Below, piece by piece: positions 47,654 through 59,097 of a DNA stretch of 64,000 nucleotides. A program made the translations under genes and the position numbers. Positions within the stretch are counted from its first letter, which is position 1; every line of letters starts with the position of its first letter. Source of the DNA: Selaginella moellendorffii (lineage: Eukaryota > Streptophyta > Lycopodiopsida > Selaginellales > Selaginellaceae); NCBI RefSeq assembly GCF_000143415.4, contig NW_003314300.1, positions 1,038,230 to 1,102,229 of the forward strand, read 5' to 3'. The notes under the pieces were generated by a model. That model did not search any database, had not been told where the DNA came from, and worked only from the letters and a program-made list of their open reading frames with translations.

Positions 47654-49405
47654 TGTGAGACACAAAATCCCTAGGCCCCAAAGTGGAGCCGGAAGGGCGC
47701 AACGTGGTAGTGGCCGAAGCGAAAGCCAAACGAGCGTAACACGTTTGGACTAAAAGCTCCCCCTTAAAAGGTCGAGAGCGGGAGTAGAACTTTCAATGAA
47801 GTGCTCGAGGAACAAGCACAAAGAGAGCAATAAGCGAGGCTCCAAAAAGGGACCCAAAAGGACCAACACATGACACGTGGAAGTGTCCGAGATGGACCCG
47901 AGTTGGAGTCCGAAGTGGAGTCCGAGAAGGACCCCAAGATGGAGTCCGAGGTGGAGTCTAAGGTGGACCCGAGATGGACCCGAGATGGAGTCCGAAATGG
48001 AGTCTGAGATGGAGTCCAAGATGGACCTGAGATGGAGTCCGAGATGGAGTCCGAGATGGACCCGAGATGGGACCCGAGATGGACTCGAGATGGAGTCCGA
48101 GATGGAGTCCGAGAAGGACCCGAGATAGAGTCTGAGGTGGAGTCCAAGATGGAGTCCGAGATGGACCCGAGATGGACCTGAGATGGAGTCCGAGATGGAG
48201 TTCGAGATGGACCCGAGATGGAGTCCGAGATGGAGTCCGAGATGGACCTGAGATGGAGTCCGAAGTCGAGACCGGGACCGAGACCGAGACCGAGATCGGG
48301 ACCAAGACCGAGACCAAGGCCGAGGCCGAGGGCGAGCCCGAGTCCGAGTCCGAGTCTGAGTCCGAGTTCGAGTTCGAGTCCGAGGCCGAGTCCGAGTTCG
48401 AGTCTGAGAGGGTGAAAGCCCAAAGCGTTCATCTCCCAGACCCTGGGGGGTTTGGTGAGCTCCAAAAGTATAGTAAGGGGGAGGACTGCAGTGGAGCCAG
48501 TTTGGCCAGGAAAGGCCAGTTTGGCCCAGGAAGGCTAGACCCAGTGTTGGGTGATGAGCTGCCCACTGGGAAGTCCAAGATTAGAGTGAACACAAACCGA
48601 CAAGCAGGGTAGCTTGGTGAAGTGTTCAAGAGCCGGCTCTAGTTCCCCCGGGAGATTGACTGGCCGATGCTCCCAGTCCAAGTGTGGGTGGCACTATCTA
48701 CTTGGATACCTGTCGTGGCTCAACGGAACCTCGCTCTAAGCCCATGGCTAGAGCACCTAAAGGCGAAAGGCGGGGAGAGTACCCATGAGGCTTGCGTAAG
48801 GCCACGGTGTTCCGAAATGTTGTCCCAAAGTCCCAGACTGTGGAAAGGAAGAGGAATAGCCCTCTAGTGTGGTGACAAAGGACACGGTCACCCAGTGAGG
48901 AAGTCCTAGAGGACAGTTGGACTTAGAGGTCGGGCCTGCAGGCCTTGATCCAGTGGCAGTGTTGGCGAACACGGCCATCGACAAAGAGGGACTTGGTGGG
49001 GACTGGAAAAGAGATATTGGGGAAGGTTATAATCTAAGTCTGTGAGCATCCTAAGGATGCTAAGGAGTGGATTTGGGATGATCACTCATGGATGGATGAC
49101 ATAGTCTATAAGAGACAGGATTGCAATGTAGGTGGTGTTGGACCACCGGTGTGACCAAGGTGAATAGATATGGCCTCAGCGTAACAGGCCAATATGTCGG
49201 TGGTACCTTGGGGTGTCGATCATGGGATCAGACACGTGGAGCACTTAGATCAAGTGCAAAGGTTGAGTGGCATGGATGCCATTCTTGGGGCTAGCAAGCC
49301 CCAAGTCCGAACTGGGACTTGTGGAGGTTGTGAATGAGACTCCTCCAAGTGGTCGAAGGTGTGGTTAAGTGACTAAAGTAAAATGGAAAAATTTAGTTGC
49401 TTACA
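47654..49405 (+). repeat. 5' LTR (1752 bp)
   Basis: TG...CA borders. It contains a compound minisatellite at about 47890-48412 and matches 53032-54814 over its length. Confidence 0.85.
47890..48412. repeat. Compound minisatellite inside the 5' LTR
   Basis: First about 380 bp of 12-bp units alternating GAGATGGAGTCC and GAGATGGACCCG types, then GAGACC hexamers (about 48268-48330), then GAGTCC hexamers (about 48337-48410). All unit lengths are multiples of three and free of stops on both strands, so long spurious frames run through in several phases. Confidence 0.9.
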
Positions 49406-49408
49406 ACT

Positions 49409-49420
49409 TGGTATCGGAGC
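49409..49420 (+). promoter_or_regulatory. Primer-binding site of the LARD-like element
   Basis: TGGTATCGGAGC, three bases after the LTR end. It differs at one base from the common plant tRNA-Met-initiator site. Confidence 0.8.
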
Positions 49421-52400
49421 TGTTCTTTAGTCCGACTTTTATTGGTGCTCAAGTATATCACCATTGATGTTAGCATCAGAAGGTCCTAGGAGTGGGCCTA
49501 TCCTTGAAGAGTAACATGTCGAGAGGACATGGCTCTCCACTCAAGTTCATGCGTGAACTTGGGCGATGTGGTGGATAGAAAAGGGGCCGGTAAGGGAACG
49601 ACTTTGGGATCTTGGGAACAGTATATGGTTTTCCTTAGAGAGTTGAGGATGTGATCCAGATGAGCGTTTGACTCAGTAAATGGCCAATGTAGTTGTGGTA
49701 AACAACTATAGTTGGGATCACAGGAAAGATAAAGACTCCAAAGCAATAAAGGAGTCACAAGATTATCCTCATATAGTTGAGGTTGGTGCTCATGAATGTG
49801 AGACCAGAAGTAATGACCGTGGGAGGTCAGATACGGAAGAGGACTCAAGTCCTTGAAATGGTAGCCGGGGCTACCTTTAATAAATGCTGGAACAACCCAA
49901 GGAGTTGGGGGGTGTACTTAGAGATGAGTTGGTATTCTCATCACATGGACAAGTAGTCCCAAGGGGCAAAGGTTGCCCCTAGAGAACAAAATCAAGTGTC
50001 AGAGTAACACTTGTGAAAATAGTCCTTTTAAGTAGGACAGGAATGCAAGAAGTGTCATAGAGGTAGGCTTGTGGAGCTGATGGTGTGGAGATACCAAATG
50101 AGCCAAGGTGTATACTTTGAGGCTATGTTGGTGGGTTCATGAGAACCCCTTGCCAAAGGAATCCCAATGAAAATGGGAATGGCATAGCCTAAGCGGCAGA
50201 GCATGTAGTTGGAGTGTGGTGACCCAGATAATGATGGAGGTGTGGAAGCACTAGCAATGAGTTGTAGGACTTGACAACTATGAGGCAACTAAGCAAAAAG
50301 TGCAAAATAATTAGTTAAACGGGTAGAAGGTAGCTACCCAAGCCTTCTTAATGGCATAGGGAAGTTGGACATACCCTTACGGGGGATAAGTTGTTTATGT
50401 TGCGATATAGTAAATCAATGTCATAAAAGGAAATACTCATTGTCAAGGAAGCCGTCATTGGGACACCCAAACACTCTAGAACGCCAGGAGGTGGTGTTTG
50501 ATGTCGCAAGGGTAATAAATAAGGCCCAAGGGACTAAGTCCCTAGCGAATGATGGATAAAAATGGTGCTATCCAAATGTCCAAAGCTAGCGGAGACAGGA
50601 GAAGACTGTCTACTCGAATTGGATAGAGCCAAAAATGGAATTTTGGCAAGGCTAGTGATGGGCATGTAAAGGCCTGTAAGCAACAGCGTAATCCCGGTGT
50701 GTGGGATTATAGGGTGAGTATACTTGGATTGAGGAACCACTCCCTAGGCTATTGGGTAGGTTCATCCCTAAGAATACTTGCTAATGCATGATAGAAAGTG
50801 CAAAGCTATCCTTTTAGTCTGGAGGAGAATGACCGAAGGAAAGGTGTGAAGCCAAAAGCAAAAAATAAGGGGATAGAACCGAACCATAGGAATCGAAGGG
50901 CATAACCAAGGTTGGTTATGCCAGCTGGGAGTGGAGAATCAAGTGGGGGCTCAAGGGTGTTGCCGCTAGCAACCGTGATGCCATGGAGAGTCTAAAATAT
51001 GGAATTGTCCATGTTAGACTATATGGTAATTGGAAAGCTTGCAAAAAGGGAGGCCTTAGCAAGTTAAGGGACAGAGTTCCTTCAAGGTTCCCAAAGACGA
51101 TTCTAGGTAGCTTAGTACCTAGAAAGACTAAGTGTAAATGGTTCATAAAACATGCGAAATCAGAGTGGCGCAGCAGAAGCGTGGTCTTGAAGCTTGTCAT
51201 GAGGCAAAGCTATCAAGGTTAGGGAAGTAGTTCTCGAGTGTTCAAAGAGAGGGCTTTGAACGAAAGTTAATGACCAAGAACTTTCACGCTTATGCAGGAA
51301 CCATGTTACAGTGGTCGAAGGACTTGCCAAGTGAGATTGGCAAGTCGGGGGAAAAAATACCCTAGTTGAAGGTGATAACTTCAAAAAGGGTGAGCCATGG
51401 GGCCGAGCATGGAGGAGTCCATGCATGATCACAGACTTGTCAAGCGAGAGGACTTGGCAGTGCGGAGGAACTAGGTTCCTAAGCTGTGATCTGTAGTGCG
51501 CTTTAAATATAAGTTGGTGCACCGGTGTGGGGAGTCACGCAAGGCATCTTGTGTGATGCCGTCCATAGATGCATATACGGAGGTTGGGTTCGAGTCCCGA
51601 CCCTCTAGTGCTTGGGTTTAAGTCCCAAATCACTAGGGCATGGTGATGGTTTGGAATATGAGAACACTCATATTTCGGTGGTCATGGACTCTCAGTAGGG
51701 AGACTGGTTTGGGCACACCGCCAAGCGAGGGATGCCTCGGAGTCGTGATGCACGGTTAGATTGCTTAGTGTGAAAGCTCGGCATATCTAACTTGAACGCT
51801 TTGGTGCAAGTGGCACCAAGGACGTGGTGAGTGAGATGGGGACACTTAATCTCAGTTGCTATGGACCCTTGGCCATAAGGGCTGGCTTGGGTGCACCGCT
51901 AAGTGTGGGGGATGCCCCTGGGGTTATGGTCAACAACTTGAAAGTCTAGAAGACCAAGTACCTCTTGGCAACTCTGTTAAGGTGCCAAGGTGAGATCACT
52001 AGGTGATCTTATGGCCAAATAAGGACAAGGTCCTTGGTTGGCTAAGGAAAGAAGTTCCTAGTTCAAAATGTTGATTTGAACTATTTAAGATGGTGTGGCT
52101 TGGTCAAAGTGATCAAGTGGGAAGGGCACCTAAGGGAAATAAGTTGTGTCCGTGCGATGGCATACTGAGTCCGAGGAAAGTAGTCTCTATAAGAGACCCA
52201 TGGGAGGGTCACGAAGTTGGGTTGTGGATAGAGCCCATAGCAAAAGATGCTAAAGAAATGTACTAGGAGTGAACATCCTCTGGACTTGGCAAAGAAGAGT
52301 CTTTGCTATGGAACTGAAAGGATACCTCGAAAATGGAGGTAGCGATCCTATGTTGCTGGGTGCAACAATCAAGGATAGGAGCGAAGGACTAGTAGCCAAG

Positions 52401-53031
52401 TTTGGGCCATGGAATTTAATGGAAGTGGACTTCCAAGGATGGATTCTTAAGTGCTCCAATTTGGCGAAGTAAAAGCTCCAAGTGAGGGAGCGGCAAAGTG
52501 GCCAAATGATAGGGCCGTGGACAACCCTAGCACAAATTATGATAACCGGAACTTAGTGCCAAAGGTGGCACGAAATCGAAGAGAGGATGATGTTGCCCTC
52601 GAGTAGAGGACTTCCTGAAAGGGGGAAGTGGAGTTGCACAATATGTGCAATGCAAGGTGTCGGAGACACCCAGGAAATTGACTTCAAGAAGTTAGAATTA
52701 AAAGTTCCAAAATGCAAGGGTTATATCGATGGAAAGTGAGACCACTTGAGAATGAGTAGTGGGATTGAGTTAGAGAAGGTGTCTCTAACAGGTTTAGTGA
52801 GAACTAAACCAATAAAAGGAGAGAACCACCACAAGTGGTCGAATGAGCTTTTAAGTTGGAGGGGCTATGCGCCTTAGAGGATGAATAAGGCATGGTGAGC
52901 CTTTGGTGTCAAACCATAGACAAATATTGGCTAGGGGCCAAGGATGGAAATTGTAACATGTGCGGGTGTTACTTTATGAAAGGGTTTATCGTTCAATGAG
53001 GACATCGAACTTCGTATATGGGTGGTGGAGT
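49421..53031 (+). mobile_element. Non-coding interior of the LARD-like element
   Basis: 3.6 kb, purine-rich and C-poor on the plus strand. The longest frames are near 120 codons and lie on both strands without domains. The purine tract at 53020-53030 directly abuts the 3' LTR. Confidence 0.7.
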
Positions 53032-54814
53032 TGTGAGACACAAAATCCCTAGGCCCCAAAGTGGAGCCGGAAGGGCGCCACGTGGTAGTGGCCGAAGTGA
53101 AAGCCAAACGAGCATAACACGTTTGGACTAAAAGCTCTGCCTTGAAAGGTCGAGAGCGGGAGTGGAACTCTCAACGAAGTGCTCAAGGAACAAGCACAAA
53201 GAGAGCAATAAGCGAGGCTCCAAAAAGGGACCCAAAAGGACCAACACATGACATGTGGAAGTGTCTGAGATGGACCCGAGTTGGAGTCCAAAGTGGAGTC
53301 CAAGAAGGACCCCGAGATGGAGTCCGAGGTGGAGTCCGAGGTGGACCCGAGATGGACCCGAAATGGAGTCCGAAATGGAGTCCGAGATGGAGTCTGAGAT
53401 GGAGTCCGAGATGGACCCGAGATGGAGTCCGAGATGGAGTCCGAGATGGACCCGAGATGGAGTCCGAGATGGAGTCCGAGATGGACCCGAGATGGACCCG
53501 AGATGGAGTCCGAGAAGGACCCGAGATGGAGTCCGAGGTGGAGTCCAAGATGGAGTCTGAGATGGACCCGAGATGGAGTCCGAGATGGAGTCCGAGATGG
53601 ACCCGAGATGGAGTCCGAGATGGAGTCCGAGATGGACCCGAGATGGAGTCCGAAGTCGAGACCGAGACCAAGACCGAGACCGGGACCGAGACCGAGACCG
53701 AGATCGGGACCGAGACCGAGACCGAGGCCGAGGCTGAGGGCGAGCCCGAGTCCGAGTCCGAGTCCGAGTCCGAGTCCGAGTCCGAGTCCAAGGCCGAGTC
53801 CGAGTTCGAGTCTGAGAGGGTGAAAGCCCAAAGCGTTCATCTCCCAGACCTTGGGGGGTTTGGTGAGCTCCAAAAGTATAGTAAGGGGGAGGACTACAGT
53901 GGAGCCAGTTTGGCCAGGAAAGGCCAGTTTGGCCCAGGAAGGCTAGACCCAGTGTTGGGTGATGAGCTGCCCACTGGGAAGTCCAAGACTAGAGTGAACA
54001 CAAACCGACAAGCGGGGTAGCTTGGTGAAGTGTTCAAGAGCCGGCTCTAGTTCCCCCGGGAGATCGACTGGCCGATGCTCCCAGTCCAAGTGTGGGTGGC
54101 ACTACCTACTTGGATACCAGGTGTGGCTCAATGGAACCTCGCTCTAAGCCCATGGCTAGAGCACCCAAAGGCGGAAGGCGGGGAGAGTACCCACGAGGCT
54201 TGCGTAAGGCCACGGTGTTCCGTAATGTTATCTCCAAAGGCCTAGACTGTGGAAAGGAAGAGGAGTAGTCCTCTAGTGTAGTGACCAAGGATACAGTCGT
54301 GTGGTGAGGAAGTCCTAGAGGACCGTGGGACTTAGTGGTCGGGCCTGTGGGCCTTGATCTAGTGGTATTGTTGGCGAACACAACCAAGGACAGAAAGGGA
54401 CTTGGTGGGGACCAGAAAGGAGATATTGGGGAAGGTTATTCCCCATGTTTGCAGGCATCCTAAGGATGTTAAGGAGTGGATCTAGGATGACCACTCATGG
54501 ACGGATGGCCCAGTCTTGGAGAGACAAGATTGCAATGCAGGTGGTGTTGGACCACTGATATGACCAAAGTGATTGGGCATGGCTTAGCGTAACGGGCTGG
54601 TATGTTAGTGGTGCCTTAGGGTGTTGGTCATGGGACCAGACACGTGGAGCACTTGGACCAAGTGCAAAGGTTGAGTGGCATGGATGCCATTCTCAGGGCT
54701 AGCAAGCCCCAAGTCCTGAGAGGGACTTATGGAGGTTGTGAATGAGACTCCTCCAAGTGGTTGGAGGTGCGGTTAAATGACTAAAGTAGAATGGAAAAAA
54801 TCTAGTCGTTTACA
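53032..54814 (+). repeat. 3' LTR (1783 bp)
   Basis: Matches the 5' LTR, with the minisatellite (about 53267-53812) longer by a few units, which accounts for most of the length difference. Confidence 0.85.
53267..53812. repeat. Compound minisatellite inside the 3' LTR
   Basis: Same order as in the 5' LTR: 12-bp GAGATGGAGTCC-type units, then GAGACC, then GAGTCC hexamers. It is more regular than the 5' copy, with fewer C-to-T changes. Confidence 0.9.
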
Positions 54815-55529
54815 TGTGACTACACTGCTCTAGGTTTAAGTAGTACTAGGTTGGGTGACCTTTTGGGAAGTCTAAACTCAAGAACTTACATTTGGTATTA
54901 GAGGGGTTTTAGATTTAACTCTGTTAGTTAGCTAGAAGAATCACACCACATATTAATTGATATTTAGTAGATTTAATTTACTCCGGCTAAGCTCTACTTG
55001 AGGGGTAGAGTGTCAAGAAAATGGGGCTCTCAAGAAAGCTATGGCTATCATGTTCTGTTCATAAAAGCGTAAACTTGTAGGGAAGTATAGTAGATTGTAA
55101 GCAACCAAATAAAAAGGTTTAGGATTTAAGAGTTATACCTTCTATTCATGATGGTGTGAACTTATAAGGAAGTATGGTGGATTGTAAACAACTAAAGAAA
55201 AGGGTTTAGGGTTTAGAAAATTGCAATTGACTCCAACTGTCTGTAAGTTCATAAGTTTGAACTTCTTGAAAAGTCACTCAACCCAGTACTATTCAAACCC
55301 AAAGTAAAGTGTTAAGAGAATAGGGCTCTCAAGAGAGCTGTGCCTTTTATCTTTCGTTCACGAGGGCATGAACTTGCAAGAAAATGTAATAGATTGAAGA
55401 GAAGGGTTTAGGATTTAAGAGTTGCAACTTCCATTCATAAGGGCGTGAACTTGTAGGGAAGTGTGGTGAATGATAAACAAGTAAAAAGAAGGGTTTAGGG
55501 TTTAGAAAATTGCAATTAACTTCAACCGT
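54815..55529 (+). mobile_element. Decayed TRIM fragments, plus strand
   Basis: An LTR tail ends TTACA at 54890, followed by TTTGGTATTAGAG (a mutated primer-binding site) and an interior matching 56554-56775. A new LTR start TGTAAGCAACC lies at 55096. After about 25 bp of LTR the interior tail (TGTGAACTT...GGTGGAT) and LTR start recur near 55185 and again near 55475, so parts are tandemly repeated. Confidence 0.7.
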
Positions 55530-56311
55530 TTATAAGCTCATGAGTTTGAAATTCTTAGGAGGTCATCTAACCCACTATTATTCAAACCCAAATATCCTAA
55601 GACCCTTAACTTATTAGAAAAAGGGGTGCAGTTTTATTTATGGGCCTTTTCTCTTTATATTTGAACCCTTATGGATTGTCTCTCAAGTCATTTTTTTTGT
55701 TATTTTTGTTCATGGGCCTTTTCCCTTTATATTTAAACCCTTATGAATCATCTCTCAAGTCATTCTCTTTAGTTGTTTATAATTCACCACACTTCCTTGT
55801 AAGTTCACACCCTTATGAACGGAAGCTAAGAGCCACAAATCTCTTGAGAGTCTTGCACTCTTGACACCCTATTCCTTGGGTTGAGCCCAACTAGAGCGAA
55901 TTAGACCTGTCAAATGTCAATTATAATGCCTTGCACTTTTGACACCCTATCCCTCAGGTGGAGCCTAACTAGAGCAAACTAGACCTACCAAATGTTAATG
56001 AATATGTGGTGCAATTCTCTTAGCCAACCAATAGAGTTAGACTTAAGACTTCTCTAATATCAAATATAAACTCCTGAGTTTGAACTTCCTAGGACATCAT
56101 CCAATCTAGTGTTATTTAAACTCATGAGTTTGAACTTCTTTGGGAGTTACTTAGCCCAATGCTATTCAAACCCAAGGATATTTAACCCCAAATATCCCAA
56201 AACCTTTAACTAATTGGTAAAAAAGGGGTGCACTCTTATTCATGGGCTCTTTCTTTTTATATTTAAACCTCTATGAATTATCTCTCGAATCGTTCTCTTT
56301 GATTGCTTACA
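55530..56311 (-). mobile_element. Decayed TRIM element, minus strand
   Basis: Reverse-complement LTR sequences lie at about 55530-55790 and 56076-56311 (ending TGCTTACA at 56311). They flank an interior that matches the complete TRIM in reverse, including the CACCCTATTCC and CCAACCAATAGAG blocks. Internal duplications are present. Confidence 0.7.
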
Positions 56312-56359
56312 TTGTCCTTCAACAATACAAAGGGCAGTCTTATGAGTTTAGCACCAAAT

Positions 56360-56969
56360 TGTAAGCAACCAAAGAGAATGACTCGAGAGACGGTCCATGG
56401 GGTTCAAATACAGAGGGAAAGGGCCCATGAATAAGAGTGCACCCCCTTTTCCAATCGGTTAAGGGTCTTGGGATACTTGGGGTTAAGCGTCTTTGGGTTT
56501 GAATAGTACTGGGCTGGGTGACCTCCCGGGAAGTCCAAACTCAGGAGCTTACATTTGATATCGGAGCGGTCTCGGGTCCGACTCTGTTGGTTGGCTAGGG
56601 GAATCACACCACATGTTGATTGACATCTGGCTGGTCCAGTTTGCTCCCGCTGGGCTCGACCCGAGGGGTAGGGTGTCAAGAGAGCGGGGCTCTCAAGAGA
56701 GCGGGGCTCTCAGGAGAGCTGCGGCTCTCAGCTTCCGTTCACGAGGGTGTGAACTTGCAGGGAAGCGTGGTGGATTGTAAGCAACCAAAGAGAACGACTC
56801 GAGAGACAGTCCATGGGGTTCAAATACAAAGGGAAAGGGCCCATGAATAAGAGTGCACCCCCTTTTCCAATCGGTTAAGGGTCTTGGGATATTTGGGGTT
56901 AAGCGTCCTTGGGTTTGAATAGTACTGGGCTGGGTGACCTCCCGGGAAGTCCAAACTCAGGAGCTTACA
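56360..56969 (+). mobile_element. Complete TRIM retrotransposon (610 bp)
   Basis: Two 194-bp LTRs (56360-56553 and 56776-56969) start TGTAAGCAACC and end GAGCTTACA. About five differences separate them (about 97% identity). A primer-binding site TGATATCGGAGC (56556-56567) follows the 5' LTR, and a purine-rich GGGAAGCGTGGTGG tract precedes the 3' LTR. The 222-bp interior codes for nothing. Both flanks are CAAAT (56355-56359 and 56970-56974), a perfect 5-bp target-site duplication. Size, structure and lack of coding capacity are those of terminal-repeat retrotransposons in miniature. Confidence 0.93.
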
Positions 56970-57320
56970 CAAATATAATTATGCATATACTAAATAACAT
57001 TATATCATATCTCCGATTAATAGAAAGACCTATGTAACTTCTCACAACGATATTCTATATATCTGCCTAGGATAGGAGAATTATAATAAATATAGAGAAT
57101 AAAGATCAAAAGCACCACCAGCCATAAATAATCATCAGGATCTGTCCCCACAAAATAAGAAAATTATCCTCAAGGTGATATTGAGAATGTAAATGTCGAA
57201 ATGACAAGTTATTAACAAATGATTTATTGATCTGAGATGCAATATGATGTTATTTACTATGTGCATAGCTACATTTGGTGCTAAGCTCGTAATACTACCT
57301 TTTGTACTATAAAAAGACAG

Positions 57321-57492
57321 TGTAAGCAACCAAAGAGAACAATTCGAAAGATGATCTATAATAGTTCAAATATAGAGAAAAAAAGGCCCATAAACAAGAG
57401 TGCACCCCTTTTTTCATTTGGTTAAAAGTTTTAGAATATTTTGAGTTAAGTGTCCTTGGGTTTGAATAGTATGATTGGGTGACCTCCTAAAT
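57321..57492 (+). mobile_element. Truncated TRIM LTR
   Basis: Starts TGTAAGCAACCAAAGAGAAC like the TRIM LTR and follows it through GGGTGACCTCC near 57490, where it breaks off. The surrounding sequence is unrelated to the TRIM interior. Confidence 0.75.
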
Positions 57493-57849
57493 AATCAATA
57501 AATCCACCATGTTTGCTATAGATTCTCAAACCCCTTGTGAAGACTTTAGATTTACGACTTAACCTTTTGAGCCTTATGAACCTCGTCAAGAAAAGGTAAA
57601 TCTTGTTTTGCACTTTGTGGATATTAAACATTAAATACAACAATCACCAACAACATGAAGTCCTTACCCAAAAAATCCATAGATGCTCAAACAATAAACT
57701 TGTTAAAAATATGAAGAGTGAAGAAGAGGATCTTGAGAAAGGGCCTTAGCATTAGTCATAGAATTGCTTAAGTGATAAACAACATTAAAATTATATATCT
57801 TAAGCTTCAAAACCCATCAAATAGTATGACCAACCAAATTTTTCCACTT

Positions 57850-58720
57850 CAATAATAAAGTAACTATAACATGATAACCTTTTAGGAATGTTCAAAAATT
57901 ATATAAATATGCATGAAGTTTTTTGAAACCCTAAACTACTGTTAAACACTCCTTCTCTATCATGGAGTAACTCACCTCTATTAGTTATAATATATGGTTG
58001 ATGTATGCAATGAGATGGTGTTCACCAAGCACACTCGAGCTCTTTTTCATCAACACATCTCCAAAACCGATATAAAAAACATCCATATGCAAAATGAAAG
58101 GTTGAGTATAGTCAAACTATGCCAAAATTAAAGGAGTCATCAAGAGTTTTTTAAAATCTATAAACGCCTACTCACAATCCACAAATCAGATGAAAAATGA
58201 TATTGACAACTTCAACAATATTTGCAACTTTGTAGTATGATTAGAAAGGTGATTAACAAAATGGCTAAGATATTGCATTTTCCCTAAGAAGTGTTGCACA
58301 TCATTTACACATTTTGGAGTACAGAACTTAAGATCACCCATAAATTTGTTAAAATCAATTTGCAAACCTTCACGAAAAATATAATACCCAAGATAAGTTA
58401 TGTTTTTAGACCTAAACATGCACTTTGATTACTTTAGCTTTAAACCAACTTCCCGCAATTAATTCAACATTTTACAAACATCACAGATGTGTTTTTCTCA
58501 CCCTTCCAAGTGGATCAAGACATTATTGATGAAGTCAATAATCACTTCTAACATATTGCAAAGAACCTTATTCATCATCAATTAAAAAGTTGCTAAAGCA
58601 TTGATTAAACCAAATAGCATTACTAAAAACTCGTACAAACTAAATGGTGTACAAAAGGTAGTCTTGGGAGTATCTTCCTTGGCTATTAGCACTTGTTAAT
58701 ACTCAAAAGTAAAATTTAAT
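57850..58720 (-). mobile_element. Ty3/gypsy reverse transcriptase-RNase H relic
   Basis: On the minus strand, RT pieces KTTFCTPFSLYEFLVMLFGL and NALATF (about 58680-58590) lead to DFINNVLIH where the catalytic YxDD is expected. Next come NITYLGYYIFREGLQIDFNK and DVQHFLGKMQYLSHFVNHLS (about 58410-58240), then an RNase H piece YSMIEKECLTVV and KKLHAYLY (about 57980-57905). Stops are scattered. RT followed by RNase H with the YLG/FLG blocks is gypsy-like. No LTRs were identified. Confidence 0.75.
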
Positions 58721-59097
58721 TTGGTAAATAATGACTTCTCCTTAGATGATCTAAGAGATTAGTAGTGTGAAGAAGAGGGTACATATCTGGAATTATTATT
58801 TCATTTAAAAGATAATAGTTGGTGCAAAAATGAATATTCCCATCACATAAGATAAGGTTCACATGTTTAAGGATTTTGCAATTTTTGAATAACACCTTTT
58901 TCCAATATTTTTTTGATGTTTACACTATGAAAAAGTATGTTGATCTCTTTAAATTTGACCTATCATTTGGGGCCAAGATTGCAACACTCATTCTATTCCA
59001 ACAAGAATCACCAAAAGAGATCAAAATTTTAGAGTTGGTCAACTGTTGCAATACAAAGACCATCAAAGGGATCTAAAAAAAGAATAGAGGAACAAAA

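Larger units (their letters stand above)
47654..54814 (+). mobile_element. Non-autonomous LTR retrotransposon (LARD-like), 7.2 kb
   Basis: Direct terminal repeats 47654-49405 and 53032-54814 start TGTGAGACAC and end TTACA. A primer-binding site TGGTATCGGAGC (49409-49420, 11 of 12 bases of the plant iMet consensus) follows the first, and a purine tract GGGTGGTGGAG (53020-53030) precedes the second. The 3.6-kb interior has only short frames on both strands with no gag, protease, RT, RNase H or integrase motif, so it depends on other elements. The LTRs differ by roughly 7% over their first 165 bases, mostly transitions, which indicates an old insertion. The 5-bp flanks (ATTTC and TGTGA) do not match, so the target duplication is lost or the ends have recombined. 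Confidence 0.85.

Noticed and set aside
47764-48612. 233- and 146-codon frames in the 5' LTR
   Set aside because: Same minisatellite artefact.
51570-51610. tRNA-like B-box (GGTTCGAGTCCCG)
   Set aside because: No matching A-box or cloverleaf upstream at the right distance. It lies within the LARD interior.
53142-54020. A 292-codon frame on the plus strand (and a 274-codon frame opposite) through the 3' LTR
   Set aside because: They exist because the minisatellite units are multiples of three and lack stops in most frames. The same happens on both strands of all LTR copies, and there is no domain.
47654-54814. Target-site duplication for the LARD-like element
   Set aside because: The five bases next to the two LTRs (ATTTC and TGTGA) do not match, so none is claimed.
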